DNA of 64,000 nucleotides, taken from NCBI RefSeq assembly GCF_963678635.1, contig NC_087066.1, positions 32,555,301 to 32,619,300 on the forward strand, given 5' to 3'. This document shows, piece by piece, positions 45,881 to 57,173 of the stretch (its first letter is position 1; each line of letters starts with the position of its first letter). A program made the position numbers and the translations under genes. Below the pieces are notes generated by a model, which was not told the origin of the DNA, did no database searches, and worked only from the letters and a program-made list of their open reading frames with translations. This stretch comes from Symsagittifera roscoffensis. Lineage: Eukaryota; Xenacoelomorpha; Acoela; Convolutidae.

Positions 45881-48800
45881 TGGGTTCTGTCAGAGTATTC
45901 TCAAGGATTGCGAATCTTGCTTCCAAGTATGACTGCTCAATTCTTTGTAGTTTTCGAGATATGACGTTTTTTGTGGTTTTTTCAAAAGTTTTCAGAAAAT
46001 TTAATCATTATCTTTTTTTTAAATCTGAAGTTCCCAACCCTGTATTTAGGTCCTGTCAGAGTACTCTCAAGGATTGCGAATCTTGCTTCCAAATATGACT
46101 GCTCAATTTTTTGTTGTTTTGAGATGTGACGTTTTTGTGATTTTTTCAAAATTTTCACAAAATTACATTATTTATTTTTCAAAATTTGAAATTGGCAACC
46201 TTGTAGTTGGGCGCTGTCAGAGTACACTAAGGAATTACAAATCTTGCCTCCAAATATGGCTGTTCAAATCTTTGTAGTTTTCGAGATATGACGTTTTTTG
46301 TAATTTTATCGTTCAGAAAAGTTATCGGAAAACATATATTAATTTTTTTTCGCAAAATCTGAAATTCCCAACCCTGTAGTTGGGTCCTGTCAGAATTCTC
46401 TCAAAAATTGCAAATCTTGCTCCAATTATGACTGCTCAATTCTTTGTAGTTTTCGAGACATGACGTTTTTAGTGATTTTATCAAAAATTTTCAGAAAACT
46501 CAAATTATTATTATTTTTTAAAAATCTGAAGTTTCCAACCCTGTGGCTGGGTCCTGTCAGAGTACTCTCAAGGATTGCGAATCTTGCTTCCAAATATGAC
46601 TGCTCATTTTTTTGTAGTTTTCGAGATATGACGTTTTTTGTAATTTTTTCAAAAAAGTTATCGGAAAACTTATATCAATTTTTTTTCGCAAAATCTGAAA
46701 TTCCCAACCCTGTAGTTGGGTCCTGTCAGAGTTCTCTCAAAGATTGCAAACCTTGCCTCCAAGTATGACTGCTCAATTCTTTGTAGTTTTCGAGATATGA
46801 CGTTTTTTGTGATTTTTTCAACTATTTTCAGAAAACGTAAATTATTTTTTTTTTTTAAATCTGAAATTCCCAACCCTGTAGTTAAGTCCTGTCAGAGTTC
46901 TCTCAAGGATTGCGAATCTTGCTTCCATATATGACTGCTCAATTTTTTGTAGTTTTCGAGATATGACGTTTTTTGTATTTTTTTCAAAAAAATTATTAGA
47001 AAACTTATATATATTAATTTTTTTTCGCAAAATCTGAAATTCCCAACCCTGTAGTTGGGTCCTGTCAGAATTCTCTCAAAAATTGCAAATCTTGCTCCAA
47101 TTATGACTGCTCAATTCTTTGTAGTTTTCGAGACATGACGTTTTTAGTGATTTTATCAAAAATTTTCAGAAAACTCAAATTATTATTACTTTTTAAAAAT
47201 CTGAAGTTTCCAACCCTGTGGCTGGGTCCTGTCAGAGTACTCTCAAGGATTGCGAATCTTGCTTCCAAATATGACTGCTCATTTTTTTGTAGTTTTCGAG
47301 ATATGACGTTTTTTGTAATTTTTTCAAAAAAGTTATCGGAAAACTTATATCAATTTTTTTTCGCAAAATCTGAAATTCCCAACCCTGTAGTTGGGTCCTG
47401 TCAGAGTTCTCTCAAAGATTGCAAACCTTGCCTCCAAGTATGACTGCTCAATTCTTTGTAGTTTTCGAGATATGACGTTTTTTGTGATTTTTTCAACTAT
47501 TTTCAGAAAACGTAAATTATTATTTTTTTAAAAATCTGAAATTCCCAACCCTGTAGTTAAGTCCTGTCAGAGTTCTCTCAAGGATTGCGAATCTTGCTTC
47601 CATATATGACTGCTCAATTTTTTGTAGTTTTCGAGATATGACGTTTTTTGTATTTTTTTCAAAAAAATTATTAGAAAACTTATATATATTAATTTTTTTT
47701 CGCAAAATCTGAAATTCCCAACCCTGTAGTTGGGTCCTGTCAGAGTTCTCTCAAAGATTGCCAATCTTATCTCCAAATATGACTGCTCAATTCATTGTAG
47801 TTTTCCCGATAGGACGTTTTTTGTGATTTTTTCAACTATTTTCAGAAAACGTAAATTATTGTTTTTTAAAAATCTGAAATTCCCAACCCTGTAGTTAAGT
47901 CCTGTCAGAGTTCTCTCAAAAATTGCAAATCTTGCTCCAATTATGTTTGCTCAATTCTTTGTAGTTTTCGAGACATGACGTTTTTAGTGATTTTATCAAA
48001 AATTTTCAGAAAACTTAAATTAATGATTTTTTAAAAATCTGAAATTCCCAACCCTGTAGTTAGGTCCTGTCAGAGTACTCTCAAGGATTGCGAATCTTGC
48101 TTCCAAATATGACTGCTCAATTTTTTGTAGTTTTCGAGACATGACGTTTTTGTGATAATTTCAAAATTTTCAGAAAGTTTTATTTAATTATTTTTCAAAG
48201 TTTGAAATTCGCAACCTTGTAGTTGGGCGCTGTCAGAGTACTCTAAGGAATTACAAATCTTGCCTCCAAATATGACTGTTCAAATCCTTGTAGTTTTCGA
48301 GATATGACGTTTTTTTGTGTTTTTTGAAAAAATTTCAGAAAACTTGAATTATTATTATTTTTTTAAAATCTGAAATTCCCAACCCTGTAGTTAGGTCCTG
48401 TCACAGTACTCTCAAGGATTGCGAATCGTGCCTCCAAATATTACTGCTCAATTCTTTGTAGTTTTCGAGATATGACGTTTTTTGATTTTTTTCAAAAATT
48501 TCCAGAAAACCTAAATTATTAATTTTTTCGCAAATTTTGAAATTCCCAGCCCTGTAGTTGGGTATTGTCAGAGTACTATCAAAGATTGCGAATCTTGCCT
48601 CCAAATATGACTGCTCATCTCCTTGTAGTTTTGAGTAATGATGTTTTTTGTGATTTTCAAAAAATTTTCGGAAATTTTAATTAAGTGTTTCTCAATTTGA
48701 AATTCCCAACCTTGTAGTTGGATTCTGTCAGAGTACTCTAAAGAGTTACAAATGTTACCTCCAAATATGACTGTACAAATCCTTGTAGTTTTCGAGATAT

Positions 48801-49753
48801 GACGTTTTTTGTATTTTTTTCAAAAAAATTATCAGAAAACTTATATTAATTTTTTTTCGCAAATCTGAAATTCCCAACCCTGTAGTTGGGTCCTGTCAGA
48901 GTTCTTTCAAAGATTGCGAATCTTATCTCCAAATATGACTGCTCAATTCATTGTAGTTTTCGAGATATGACGTTTTTTGTGATTTTTTCAACTATTTTCA
49001 GAAAACTTAATTTAATGATTTTTTTGTAAAAATCTGAAATTCCCAACCCTGTAGTTAGGTCCTGTCAGAGTACTCTCAAGGATTGCGAATCTTGCTTCCA
49101 AATATGACTGCTCAATTTTTTTTAGTTTTGAGATGTGACGTTTTAGTGATTTTTTCAAAATTTTCAGAAGGTTGAAATTAATTGTTTTTCAAAATTTGAA
49201 ATTCCAATCGCTATAATTCGGTATTGTCTGGGTACTCTAAAGAGTTGCAAATCTTGCCACATGCGACTGCTAAACGCGACTGCTCAATTGCTTTTAGTTT
49301 CCGAGATGTGACCTATTTTGATTTTTTTTTCAAAATTTCTCAAAGAACTTGTCTTCAAAGAATTTCAAAAAATTTAAATTACCAACTCGATGAAGATAAA
49401 ACCTTATTGTCAGCGTACATCCTGGCGTCTGAAATCTTGCCTCTTAATATGAATGCTCAAATCTTTTTAGTTTCCGAGATAAGGCGTTTTTTTTTCAATT
49501 TTTTTTTCGGGAAACTTAGGTTAAAAAAATTTTGAATTCCTAACCCTTCAGTAGGGTGCTCTCAGGTACTCTCAGCGGTTGCAAATCTGGCCTCCAAATT
49601 TCTCCAGAGGCCCATTAAATTTTCAAGATGACGCTTTTAGAATTGTAATTAAAAAAAATTAAAAGGTTCGAAATTACCAACCCTGTAATTGGGTGCAGTC
49701 AGAGTACACTAAAAGTTTAGAGATGTTGTTTCCAATATATGCGGCTTTTCGAA
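45880..49753 (+). repeat. Diverged monomers, a 675-bp duplication and the worn 3' part
   Basis: Monomers continue. A 675-bp segment (about 46,320-46,995) is duplicated at about 46,995-47,670, about four monomers long, and shares the private variant TTTTTAGTGATTTTATC. From about 49,200 the monomers become strongly diverged and end in the Helitron-like hairpin and CTAG. Confidence 0.85.
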
Positions 49754-49778
49754 GCACCGGAGGTGCGTTAAACGCTAG
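49754..49778 (+). other. Helitron-like 3' terminus (hairpin plus CTAG)
   Basis: A 5-bp stem GCACC/GGTGC with a 3-base loop, then GTTAAACG, then CTAG before a T. A similar but worn sequence, GAAGCAGTGGAGGTGC with ACGCTAG, lies at 55,930-55,958. Confidence 0.6.
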
Positions 49779-51990
49779 TTTTTGTTGAAATATTAAAATG
49801 ACTGAATATAATTACAAAAAGGCCTATGTTTAGAAAATTAAGTCTGGGTACTATATTACTATTTGCATGCCTTGGAGTGAAAGTATCTGAGTTGACTACA
49901 GTTAAACAATTTTGATTCTTAAGTCATTTTATGCTCCGGCCTCATGAGTCTAAACCCTTCGCCACCACACGTGAGTTTTTGTTATGATTAGTGGTGAGTA
50001 ACTATGGGTGAATGGATGAATTTTTTCCGTATAATTTAGTTACCTCACTTAACACTTGAAGGCGTCAAGTATGGTCTCATAAAAAATGCTTTTAGCAGGG
50101 TATTCCTAATAATTCTAAATGTTAGCAAGGTTTTCTTTGTTATTGACTCTGATCACCCCAATTGTTTTAACATCGTTGCAGCTATTATGGATCAATTCCT
50201 GAAGATAAAACCCTTCACAGTAGTTTTTTCTTATGTGCAGAGGTCAAGTGTGCTCTCATATTAAAACCCTATTAGTCGTTTCCTATGTGCAGAGGTCAAG
50301 TGTGGTCTCATATTAAAACCGTTTTAGTCGTTGGATTTAAAAAAAAAATCTAAAGATTTCTCTCACTGTCGAGAAACACTAGTCTAAATACTTTCGTTGT
50401 CAGAATAAGTTGGACGGAATTTGATTAACGGCGTACCTCCCACAATATATTTTTTACTACAATTTTAACGTTATTCAAGTTATTATTACCCTTCGTTGCA
50501 TCATTTTTCAACTATTTCAGAAAACTTAACTACAAAAAAAATTGAGACAAAAATCGAAAAAAAAAAATTTTTCTTAAATCAGTTTGGTCGGAACGTTCTG
50601 AGCTTCTTGCACAGCAACCGGCTCCAATTGGTTTATTTTACTTGCGAGAGGCTGACATGCTCAAGGCTGACATCTGACATGCTCAATATCTTTTTTAATT
50701 CATGTGGGGTAGTATTTAATTATTATTGAAGAAATGTCTTTTTTTTGGATATGTGATTTGCGTCCTAATTTCTGTCGGCTATTTTATACTACCTGGTATG
50801 TTTTTCTCGCGGTGATTTTTAACAGCTGAAGTTTTTCAGTTTTTACTTCAAACATTTTTTGCCATAATTGCAAGTTTCTAAATTTTTCAACTCTGATTTA
50901 AAAATTTTTTTTTCAAATATTTTTTTTAAATTTCCGTTAAACGGGTTTGGTTTATGTTTTACTGGAATAGTCCACTTATGTTGCATATTTTTAAAGGCAA
51001 ATTGTTTTAAATGATTTTGCTTGTTTCATCAGAGATCGGTTGTTAACAGTTTCTTTTTAAAAGTTTTATAGCTTGAATATTTTTTGTCTGCAGTTTGGTT
51101 TTCGGCTTAACGAGGTTCGACCGCTTGGTCATTGATTCTCAATGCATGTGAAGGAATATATGTGTTATATGGAATGAATGCAGTTTATAGGAATGAGTGC
51201 ATGTTATATGTTAAATAATTTTTTGGACTAGTTTATTTCAGCTTAATTTTTTTTTACAAAGAAGATTTTCTTTTTTTTCAATAACTTGTAATGCATTGTT
51301 TTAATTGTATCGCAAATGCTGCTAAGCTCCGCTTCGCCGCTGTGTTAAAATTTCTATTCGCAGTTTTCTACTCTAATGTACCTAAGCTGCTTTTTTCTTT
51401 TTTGCATCGTGCTTTTTTTCGTTCCAAAACTTAGTGGTAACAAACTTTGGATTAGAATGATTTATTTTCACTAGTAACATATTTTGACGACTTATTTATT
51501 GGTTTTTTAAGTTTCGAATGAAAGAAAATAGCATAAAAAGTTAGAAAAACGGGAAAAAAGTTGATTAGATTTCAGTTTTTTGCAACAAAAGAGCCCTTAG
51601 ACATGGCACCTTGCCTTTAACCACTATGACACATGCTTGTTTTACGCATACACAGAAATAGCTAAATAATTAGTTTTGTAAGTACCGCATTGACTTTTCC
51701 CCAAAATGTACGACCTGCTTGCTTGTGTGCGACTCGTAAAAATCCTGTATAATTATTTTTTCCAATTAACTTTTCAATGCAAAAAAAAAGAAATAGATTT
51801 TTTCTACACGAAGCGGCTATTGGTTTGAAGTGTTAGTCGAAATGTTTTTTTTTGTAACGTGGGGTTTTCCATGAAAAGTTACTCGATTGCTATTATCTGT
51901 TTGCAGCAAAATCATTACGCTTGCGGGTAGCAAGCGTTATCAAATTGGAATATTGAATTATTTACCGGCCCTAAATAATTTGTGATAATA
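49779..51990. other. Intergenic stretch without a recognisable gene
   Basis: No secure exon. The phrases 'GTGCAGAGGTCAAGTGTGGTCTCATA' (near 50,235 and 50,288, shared core under 20 bases) form a short local direct duplication. At 51,309-51,345 is a copy of the CTCCGCTTCGCCGCTGTGT motif discussed in the findings, and at about 51,918-51,945 an AACGCTTGC-type hairpin with GCAAGCGTTATCAAA that recurs near 55,980-56,010. Confidence 0.4.
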
Positions 51991-53840
51991 ATAATAGAAA
52001 GAAAGAAAGAAAGAATATATTTTTCCTTTTATAAACAATATATCAGCATAATTAAATTTGCCACATTTAAAGCAGGAACGGATAGACAACGGGACCTGTT
52101 GGTCCACTAAAAGTCTACCCTTCTATTCAAATGAAACATCTCTAATGAAACAAATCAAATTAAACAATACGAGCAAATATATTTTTATTTAAATACAAAA
52201 GCTACAGCTGGTGAAAAAAAAAATTTATATCTATTTATAAATTTATGTTGACATTAACAAACTACTGAACTTAACAGTACTAAACTTAACAATACTTCCA
52301 GGGCGCTGTAATATTATATGTATAATTTTTTTTATTTTTTTTTTTAAATTTTTTTTTTCAAGTTTTTCGAAAAAAATTAGTGAGAAAAATCCAAAAAAAA
52401 TCAAAAAACCTCGATATCTCAAAAACTAGAAGGATTTGGGAGGTAATTTTTTTACACAAAAAAGCTGATATATAGCTGGTAGTCCTGTAGCATGCAACCA
52501 ACGGGTATGGGTTTTAATTTTTTTTTTTTTATAAGCCAAATATATGTTTCACTAATTCATGGTTTTGTACCAGGTATATTTTCAAATAATGGTAAATTGC
52601 CGAAATTTCTGAAAAAGAACTTTTTTTGACGTGTGCAGGTATCAAATTCAGAACCCGCAGCTTATTAAAAAGTTTACAAGCGCGATATCGAATCGAGAAG
52701 CGCTCAATTTTGCGTTTACAAAATGGTTCGAACAGAAGGCTGCTATCAGAATTTCTAGTAGCTCTTTTTGCATTTTGAAAAACAAATAAATCATTCAGAA
52801 AGCTATCCTTATGAACACCAATAACTGATTTAAGAACAAATTTTAATAGCTCATAGAGATGATACTCATAAACGGTTAACAAACTATATTTTTCAAAAAT
52901 ATCATTACTACGATCTCGACGTTTTCTGAAAAAAATGAATTTGAGGATTTTTTTTTTGTAAAACATTAAGTTGTTCCAGCTGCGAATAGCTGCAACATCC
53001 ATAAATTAAAATGCCATACTGGAGAATGGGAACGACATTGCTACTGTAGTATTCGATCATTGGAGACCTCGGCACGTAGTGCCGTAGCTTTGAAACTATA
53101 CCGCATTGTTTACTAAGTTTCTTTTTGACGAAATCGATATGACTTTTAAAAGAAAATTTGGAGTCTATGTAAATGCCTAAATATTTACAAACAGGTTTCG
53201 TATTTACCGAGCAAGAGTTTGACTGAAATAAATGATTGGAAGCACTTAACTTTACATTCATTTGAACTGTTTTGGATAGGTTAATCACCAATTTATTTGC
53301 ATGTAGCCAGTTATTTAAAGACGTCATGTCTTTTTGAACGTCAATTATTTGACAACCTATTGATGTTAGATTCGTATCGTCTGCGAATAGCAAAACTTCC
53401 GATGTTTCGCATGCTTTAGGGAGGTCATTTATATATAATAGAAAAAGCAAGGGACCTAAAATTGAGCCTAAAACACCACATTCTATTTTACTCCAGCTAG
53501 ATGAAACACCATTTACTACAACTCGCTGTATGCGATTACTGAGATATGAGCTCAACCATTTTAAACAGTTACCCCTAAACCCATACATATCCAATTTGTA
53601 TAGCAAGATATTATGATCAATAGTGTCAAAAGCTTTCTTCAAGTCAAGGAAAAAACAAAATTTCATTCGATGAAGGATACATTCTAATTCTTTCGGTAAG
53701 TTCAGCAAGTGCATCAATTGTGCTATGCTTATAACGAAAACCGAATTGTTTTGCATAAAAGAGAGAAAAATTCTCTAAATAAGAATAAATACGGTTATAC
53801 ATAATGCGCTCATAGATTTTACTCCAAACAATTAAAAGTG
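51990..53840 (-). mobile_element. Truncated non-LTR retrotransposon (CR1/Jockey-like LINE)
   Basis: A minus-strand LINE fragment. The 3' end is marked by a GAAA-type microsatellite at about 51,998-52,015 (TTTC repeats on the element's strand). The reverse-transcriptase half of ORF2 lies at 52,529-53,830 and the 5' part is missing. A direct repeat TTTTACTCCAAACAATTAA flanks the 5' edge region (about 53,819-53,860), possibly linked to insertion. It lies between the satellite block and a second LINE remnant. Confidence 0.75.
52529..53830 (-). pseudogene. LINE reverse transcriptase, frameshifted
   Basis: Reading on the minus strand, 'SKIYERIMYNRIYSYL' and 'KQFGFRYKHSTIDALAEL' (RT motifs 1-2) start the piece; a frameshift near 53,680-53,700 leads into FFLDLKKAFDTIDHNILLYK (motif 3), SILGPLLFLLYINDLP (motif 4) and the catalytic LLFADDTNL (motif 5, FADD). 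The usual G-V-P-Q-G-S before motif 4 reads G-V-L-G-S, so a residue is lost. A further frameshift in an A-rich run near 52,950 leads into the thumb and C-terminal region ('NDIFEKYSLLTVYEYHLYEL'). The catalytic Asp pair is present but the frame is broken, so this copy is inactive. Confidence 0.85.
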
Positions 53841-54619
53841 AATTTTTACTCCAAACAATTAATAACTACTATTGTTATCATAATCATTATTCTGATAGAA
53901 CCAATTCGAATGTTACGTTTCACAGAAGGGAAGCAGAGCTTCGCAAAACTTGGGATTCGTCAAACACATTCGTCGACAAAAGTCTTGCAAGCTAGCGAAA
54001 AAAAAGAGACGGAGGAACCAAATCGAAAAAATATATGTATGATTTTAAAAAAGGTCGGTAAAAACTGCTTAAACAAATGTATGTCTTGATAGAATTGCGA
54101 GAAAGGAGACAAAAATCATCAAGCGGGAACTAGACATCTTTTAGGCCGAAAAAGTGTGCTAAGTCGATAATAAGTTTTCAAGACTTCAAGTTGTTGCGTC
54201 CGCCAAAGCTCAAAAATGCAAGTTTTTTTATTGCCATTTAAACGACAGTTTGTGATGTACAAACGCCAAAATCAATAAATTGAGAAAAAATTGAAATTGT
54301 ATAAATTTTTGGCGCTAACTTACCTGCATATTTACTCAAGTGCAGCGTAGTGTTGTGTTACGAGTTCACTTCGTTCATAACAAATCGCAAATGAAAGTGC
54401 TAATGTAGTGACTTTTTTGTGCCAATAGCAATGTATCTTGTTTAATTTCGCTGCAATGGCATTATATCTTTGTATCTGGTTTATTGGTGGCTTGTGTTTC
54501 AATATCGCCAAGCAGCCCCCATGGAGCAGAATCTAGAATGTTCGAATCTTAATCTCAAGTTGGGGCTTCGACTCGGGCCAATAGCAGAATCATTTTTTTC
54601 TGCGATTTTTTTTTCGCGC

Positions 54620-55400
54620 TTTCGGACCCCCTTTCGATCTACTTTTTATGTGAAGGTGCTAAATCTACTGACCGCTCTGAGTCAGCTGGAGTCTTTCAAG
54701 GATCTTGTTTAGGCCCCGTACTCTTACTCTGCAGCGCATCTGATGGAAACGACGGTGCAACGCGCGCTTACACTTTTGCGGACGACCACAGTATCGGAAA
54801 TTCCACCGAATCCACAGTATGCAGTAGTGCTGACGCAGCAACTAAGTGGTTCGAAGACAATCGCATTACGATGAAACCAACTAAGCGGGTGCTTACCACT
54901 TTCTGAATCACTGCTAACAACCCAGAAACTACCACCCTCCTGGGACTCCAACTCGACAGAAGATTGACTATGAAGTGTCATTTTGACGAAGTTGTAAACC
55001 GAGCTTCCCTGAAGACCTCTCAGCTCCTCCGCCTACAGCCGTACCTACCACGTCACAGGATAGAGAACGCGTACAAGACATGTTTGGCCTATTTTTGAGT
55101 ACAGTATTACAGGGTACATCCACGCGACCGACACAGCTAAACAGACCAGACGATTGCCAGAAACGCTTCTGCAAACTGACAGGCTGTGACCTACCACCTC
55201 TTTCCTGGTGGCTTCATGTCGGTATGATATGCTTACTTGATCGAATCATTGTCTTAGCCAGAGGTCCAGCAGATATTCATCGCCTTTTAAACCCACCGTC
55301 TGATGTCCCGACATATTCAACTAGAGCAGTATCAAAACGGCATCAGTTCACTTTAGAGACCTGAACAACTGTACAAGAAGGCGCTGTCTACAGAAGAAGG
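54620..55400 (+). pseudogene. Second LINE reverse transcriptase remnant
   Basis: From 54,688 one plus-strand frame reads GVFQGSCLGPVLLL (motif 4) and YTFADDHSIG (motif 5), then KWFEDNRITMKPTKRVLTTF, an in-frame stop near 54,904, then LLGLQLDRRLTMKCHFDEVV and 'RASLKTSQLLRLQPYLPRHR'. After a slip in the T run near 55,094 it continues EYSITGYIHATDTAKQTRRL. This is a different LINE family from the minus-strand copy (higher GC, different thumb sequence). Broken by a stop and a frameshift. Confidence 0.75.
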
Positions 55401-55689
55401 TCGAGAGTACTGGAGGCAGGGATTGATTTCCCTCAGACACTTTCAGCGTAGCTTCTGGAGTTAATAAACTGTCCTCCTTCAAACTGAACAATGCTAAACT
55501 GTATAAACACCTGTGGATTAAAAACAATTTTTTTGACCCTTTTAGAGCTCCTTTTTACCGTTTTATCGCTTAGGTTCACATCTTAAACTTTTTTGTCTCT
55601 ACGAACTGTTTCTATCGATGCGACCTTAACGTGGGATAGCAAATTTCCAAGGAAATTATTCCTCAACTCCTTAGTTTTTCCTATATTCT

Positions 55690-55958
55690 CAACACATTTT
55701 TCTGAGTTTTTCCTTTCAGTGATTTTGAAAACTTAACTTTGAATACACCTCAGATGTATAAAATGCTCACCCCTAATGCTGCCAGGGTTTCTCAGGAGAT
55801 ACAAATCTGGCCCCCAGGTGATGCAAATCCGATATACGACCTTTTTTGTTCTTACCGTTGCGTTTAGTTTCATTGTTTTTCATTTGTATTATATATAAGC
55901 AATTTTCAAACACACAAGCTGGCTGTATGAAGCAGTGGAGGTGCAAATTACACGCTAG
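55690..55958 (+). mobile_element. Worn 3' end of the satellite-bearing Helitron-like family
   Basis: The stretch 'GCCAGGGTTTCTCAGGAG', 'ACAAATCTGGCCCCCAG' resembles the diverged final monomers at 49,560-49,600. The end, GAAGCAGTGGAGGTGC followed by ACGCTAG^T at 55,955-55,958, matches the terminus at 49,778. No leader is visible upstream, so this is a truncated relic. Confidence 0.4.
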
Positions 55959-56698
55959 TATGCTTTGAGGGGGTATTATCACGTTTGCGATTAGCAAGCG
56001 TTATCAAATCGGAATGTAACCCTTTTTCGGGCTAACAAGTTTTTTTTAACAGAATCACGAATCATTTGATCGCTTGTTGTAATAATTTTCTCGGCATCAA
56101 CGGCACACTTGGCCAAAAACTAACGCCTACGCATGAGCGGCAAAGGTTTTAGCTTACTCAAGTTTTGTCGGTTCAGTTGCTGCTCGAAACAAGTCTTTGA
56201 TTTGATTAATTATTTCACGCCGGCGATTATGTGGCTGGCCGTGTTTTCCTCAAATTGAACATCGTTCAAGACAACATTATGAAATTCTCGTAGTTGTGGT
56301 TTTTTCGATATTTTTTCTTCTTTTTTCGACTAAGTGACTTTTGTTTCATTTTTTGTTTTTCAGTTTGCAATGACATGTTTGTGGTATCGCAAGTAGTGCG
56401 ATACTCCGCTTCGCCTCTGTGTACTCAACAGTTCCGCTGTTATGTTCGATTTTGAAAAAACTTAAACGATCTGTCGATTGTACATATTTTTTGCTACCAC
56501 GAGTTTTGTAGTTGGAACGTTCTGCTACTTGCAAAGCGACCGGCTGCTCTTTATTATTGTATATTTTCGTATTGTATACCTTTTGAGCGATGAAACATTT
56601 CGAATTTCATAGGACGTGAAACTTTTTCGATTAAAAGGTAGAATAAATTTTATCGATATTTGCTGTATACCCGATTTTAAAGAACTTAAAATCTAACG
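55959..56698. other. Intergenic stretch without a recognisable gene
   Basis: No exon. It contains a copy of the TCCGCTTCGCCTCTGTGT motif at 56,405-56,422 and the GCAAGCGTTATCAAA phrase near 55,994-56,008. Confidence 0.4.
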
Positions 56699-56706
56699 TT
56701 GACCTG

Positions 56707-57066
56707 CAGGGGCGAATCTAGGATTTTCTTGAGGGGGAGGCGGATTTTCAAAAAATTTTGACGACCTTTTTTTAGGGCGGCCAATTTGTTTTTCCGAGCA
56801 GTAAAAAGACGCTGTTTTGGCCTAAATTTCAGAGCCGCAGGCAAATTTTGAAAAAACAGGTCAAAAAGCCGTTTTTGGGCCTTTTTGGAAAATTTTGACA
56901 AAAAAATTGCGCTCCCCCTCAAAGTTGGTATATATTGGCGCCTTTAGAAAAATTTTAGGGTCGGTCGGCCAAAAATGGATTTGGACCCTTTGTGTCGGCA
57001 GGGGGTCGAATCCCTGAGGAGAGGGGGCGGACGCCCCCCCCCCCCCCCCCCCTTAATCCGCCCCTG
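56707..57066. mobile_element. hAT-like MITE (copy 2), 360 bp
   Basis: Ends CAGGGGCGAATCTAGG and TTAATCCGCCCCTG, with a perfect 8-bp duplication TTGACCTG (56,699-56,706 and 57,067-57,074). A run of about 19 C precedes the right end. It is in the opposite orientation to copy 4, judged by the position of the CTTGAGGGGG segment. It lies about 100 bp upstream of the first exon of the C21orf58-like gene. Confidence 0.85.
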
Positions 57067-57173
57067 TTGACCTGATCATTATGATTATTGTTGGTCATAG
57101 TTTTCGCCCTGATAGACAAAATTAGCTAGTAAAAGTGGACTCCAGCCTTCACATAAAGCTAATTTATTTTCAG

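Larger units (their letters stand above)
29857..49778 (+). mobile_element. Helitron-like non-autonomous element filled with satellite repeats (about 19.9 kb)
   Basis: The left edge is A^TCTATCTATC…TTAAATGCGGGCTT. The right edge is a hairpin GCACC-GGA-GGTGC (49,754-49,766), 8 bases, then CTAG^T (49,775-49,778). A TC start, a short GC hairpin before CTRR and insertion between A and T are the hallmarks of Helitron ends. A second copy at 62,867 starts with the same TCTAT..TTATATATTTAAATGCGGGC leader in an unrelated flank, which supports this left boundary. The whole interior is repeat: 452-bp leader units, then ~167-bp monomers in several higher-order arrangements. There is no Rep/helicase coding sequence. 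An alternative is a plain satellite array whose edges resemble Helitron ends by chance. Confidence 0.6.

Noticed and set aside
31450-48604. Dozens of similar 60-103-aa minus-strand frames across the satellite (starting MGISNFEKYL, MEARFAIF and so on), looking like a large gene family
   Set aside because: They repeat with the satellite period. The units of ~167, 452 and 500 bp are not multiples of 3, so the frame shifts in each unit, stops fall at different places, and there are no splice or start contexts. They are by-products of the repeat.
29857-49778. CRISPR-like array (regularly spaced repeats)
   Set aside because: The monomers are ~167 bp and directly adjacent, without unique spacers, and the genome is eukaryotic.
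54724-55174. Minus-strand frames of 68-85 aa
   Set aside because: They are antisense shadows of the plus-strand LINE reverse-transcriptase remnant.
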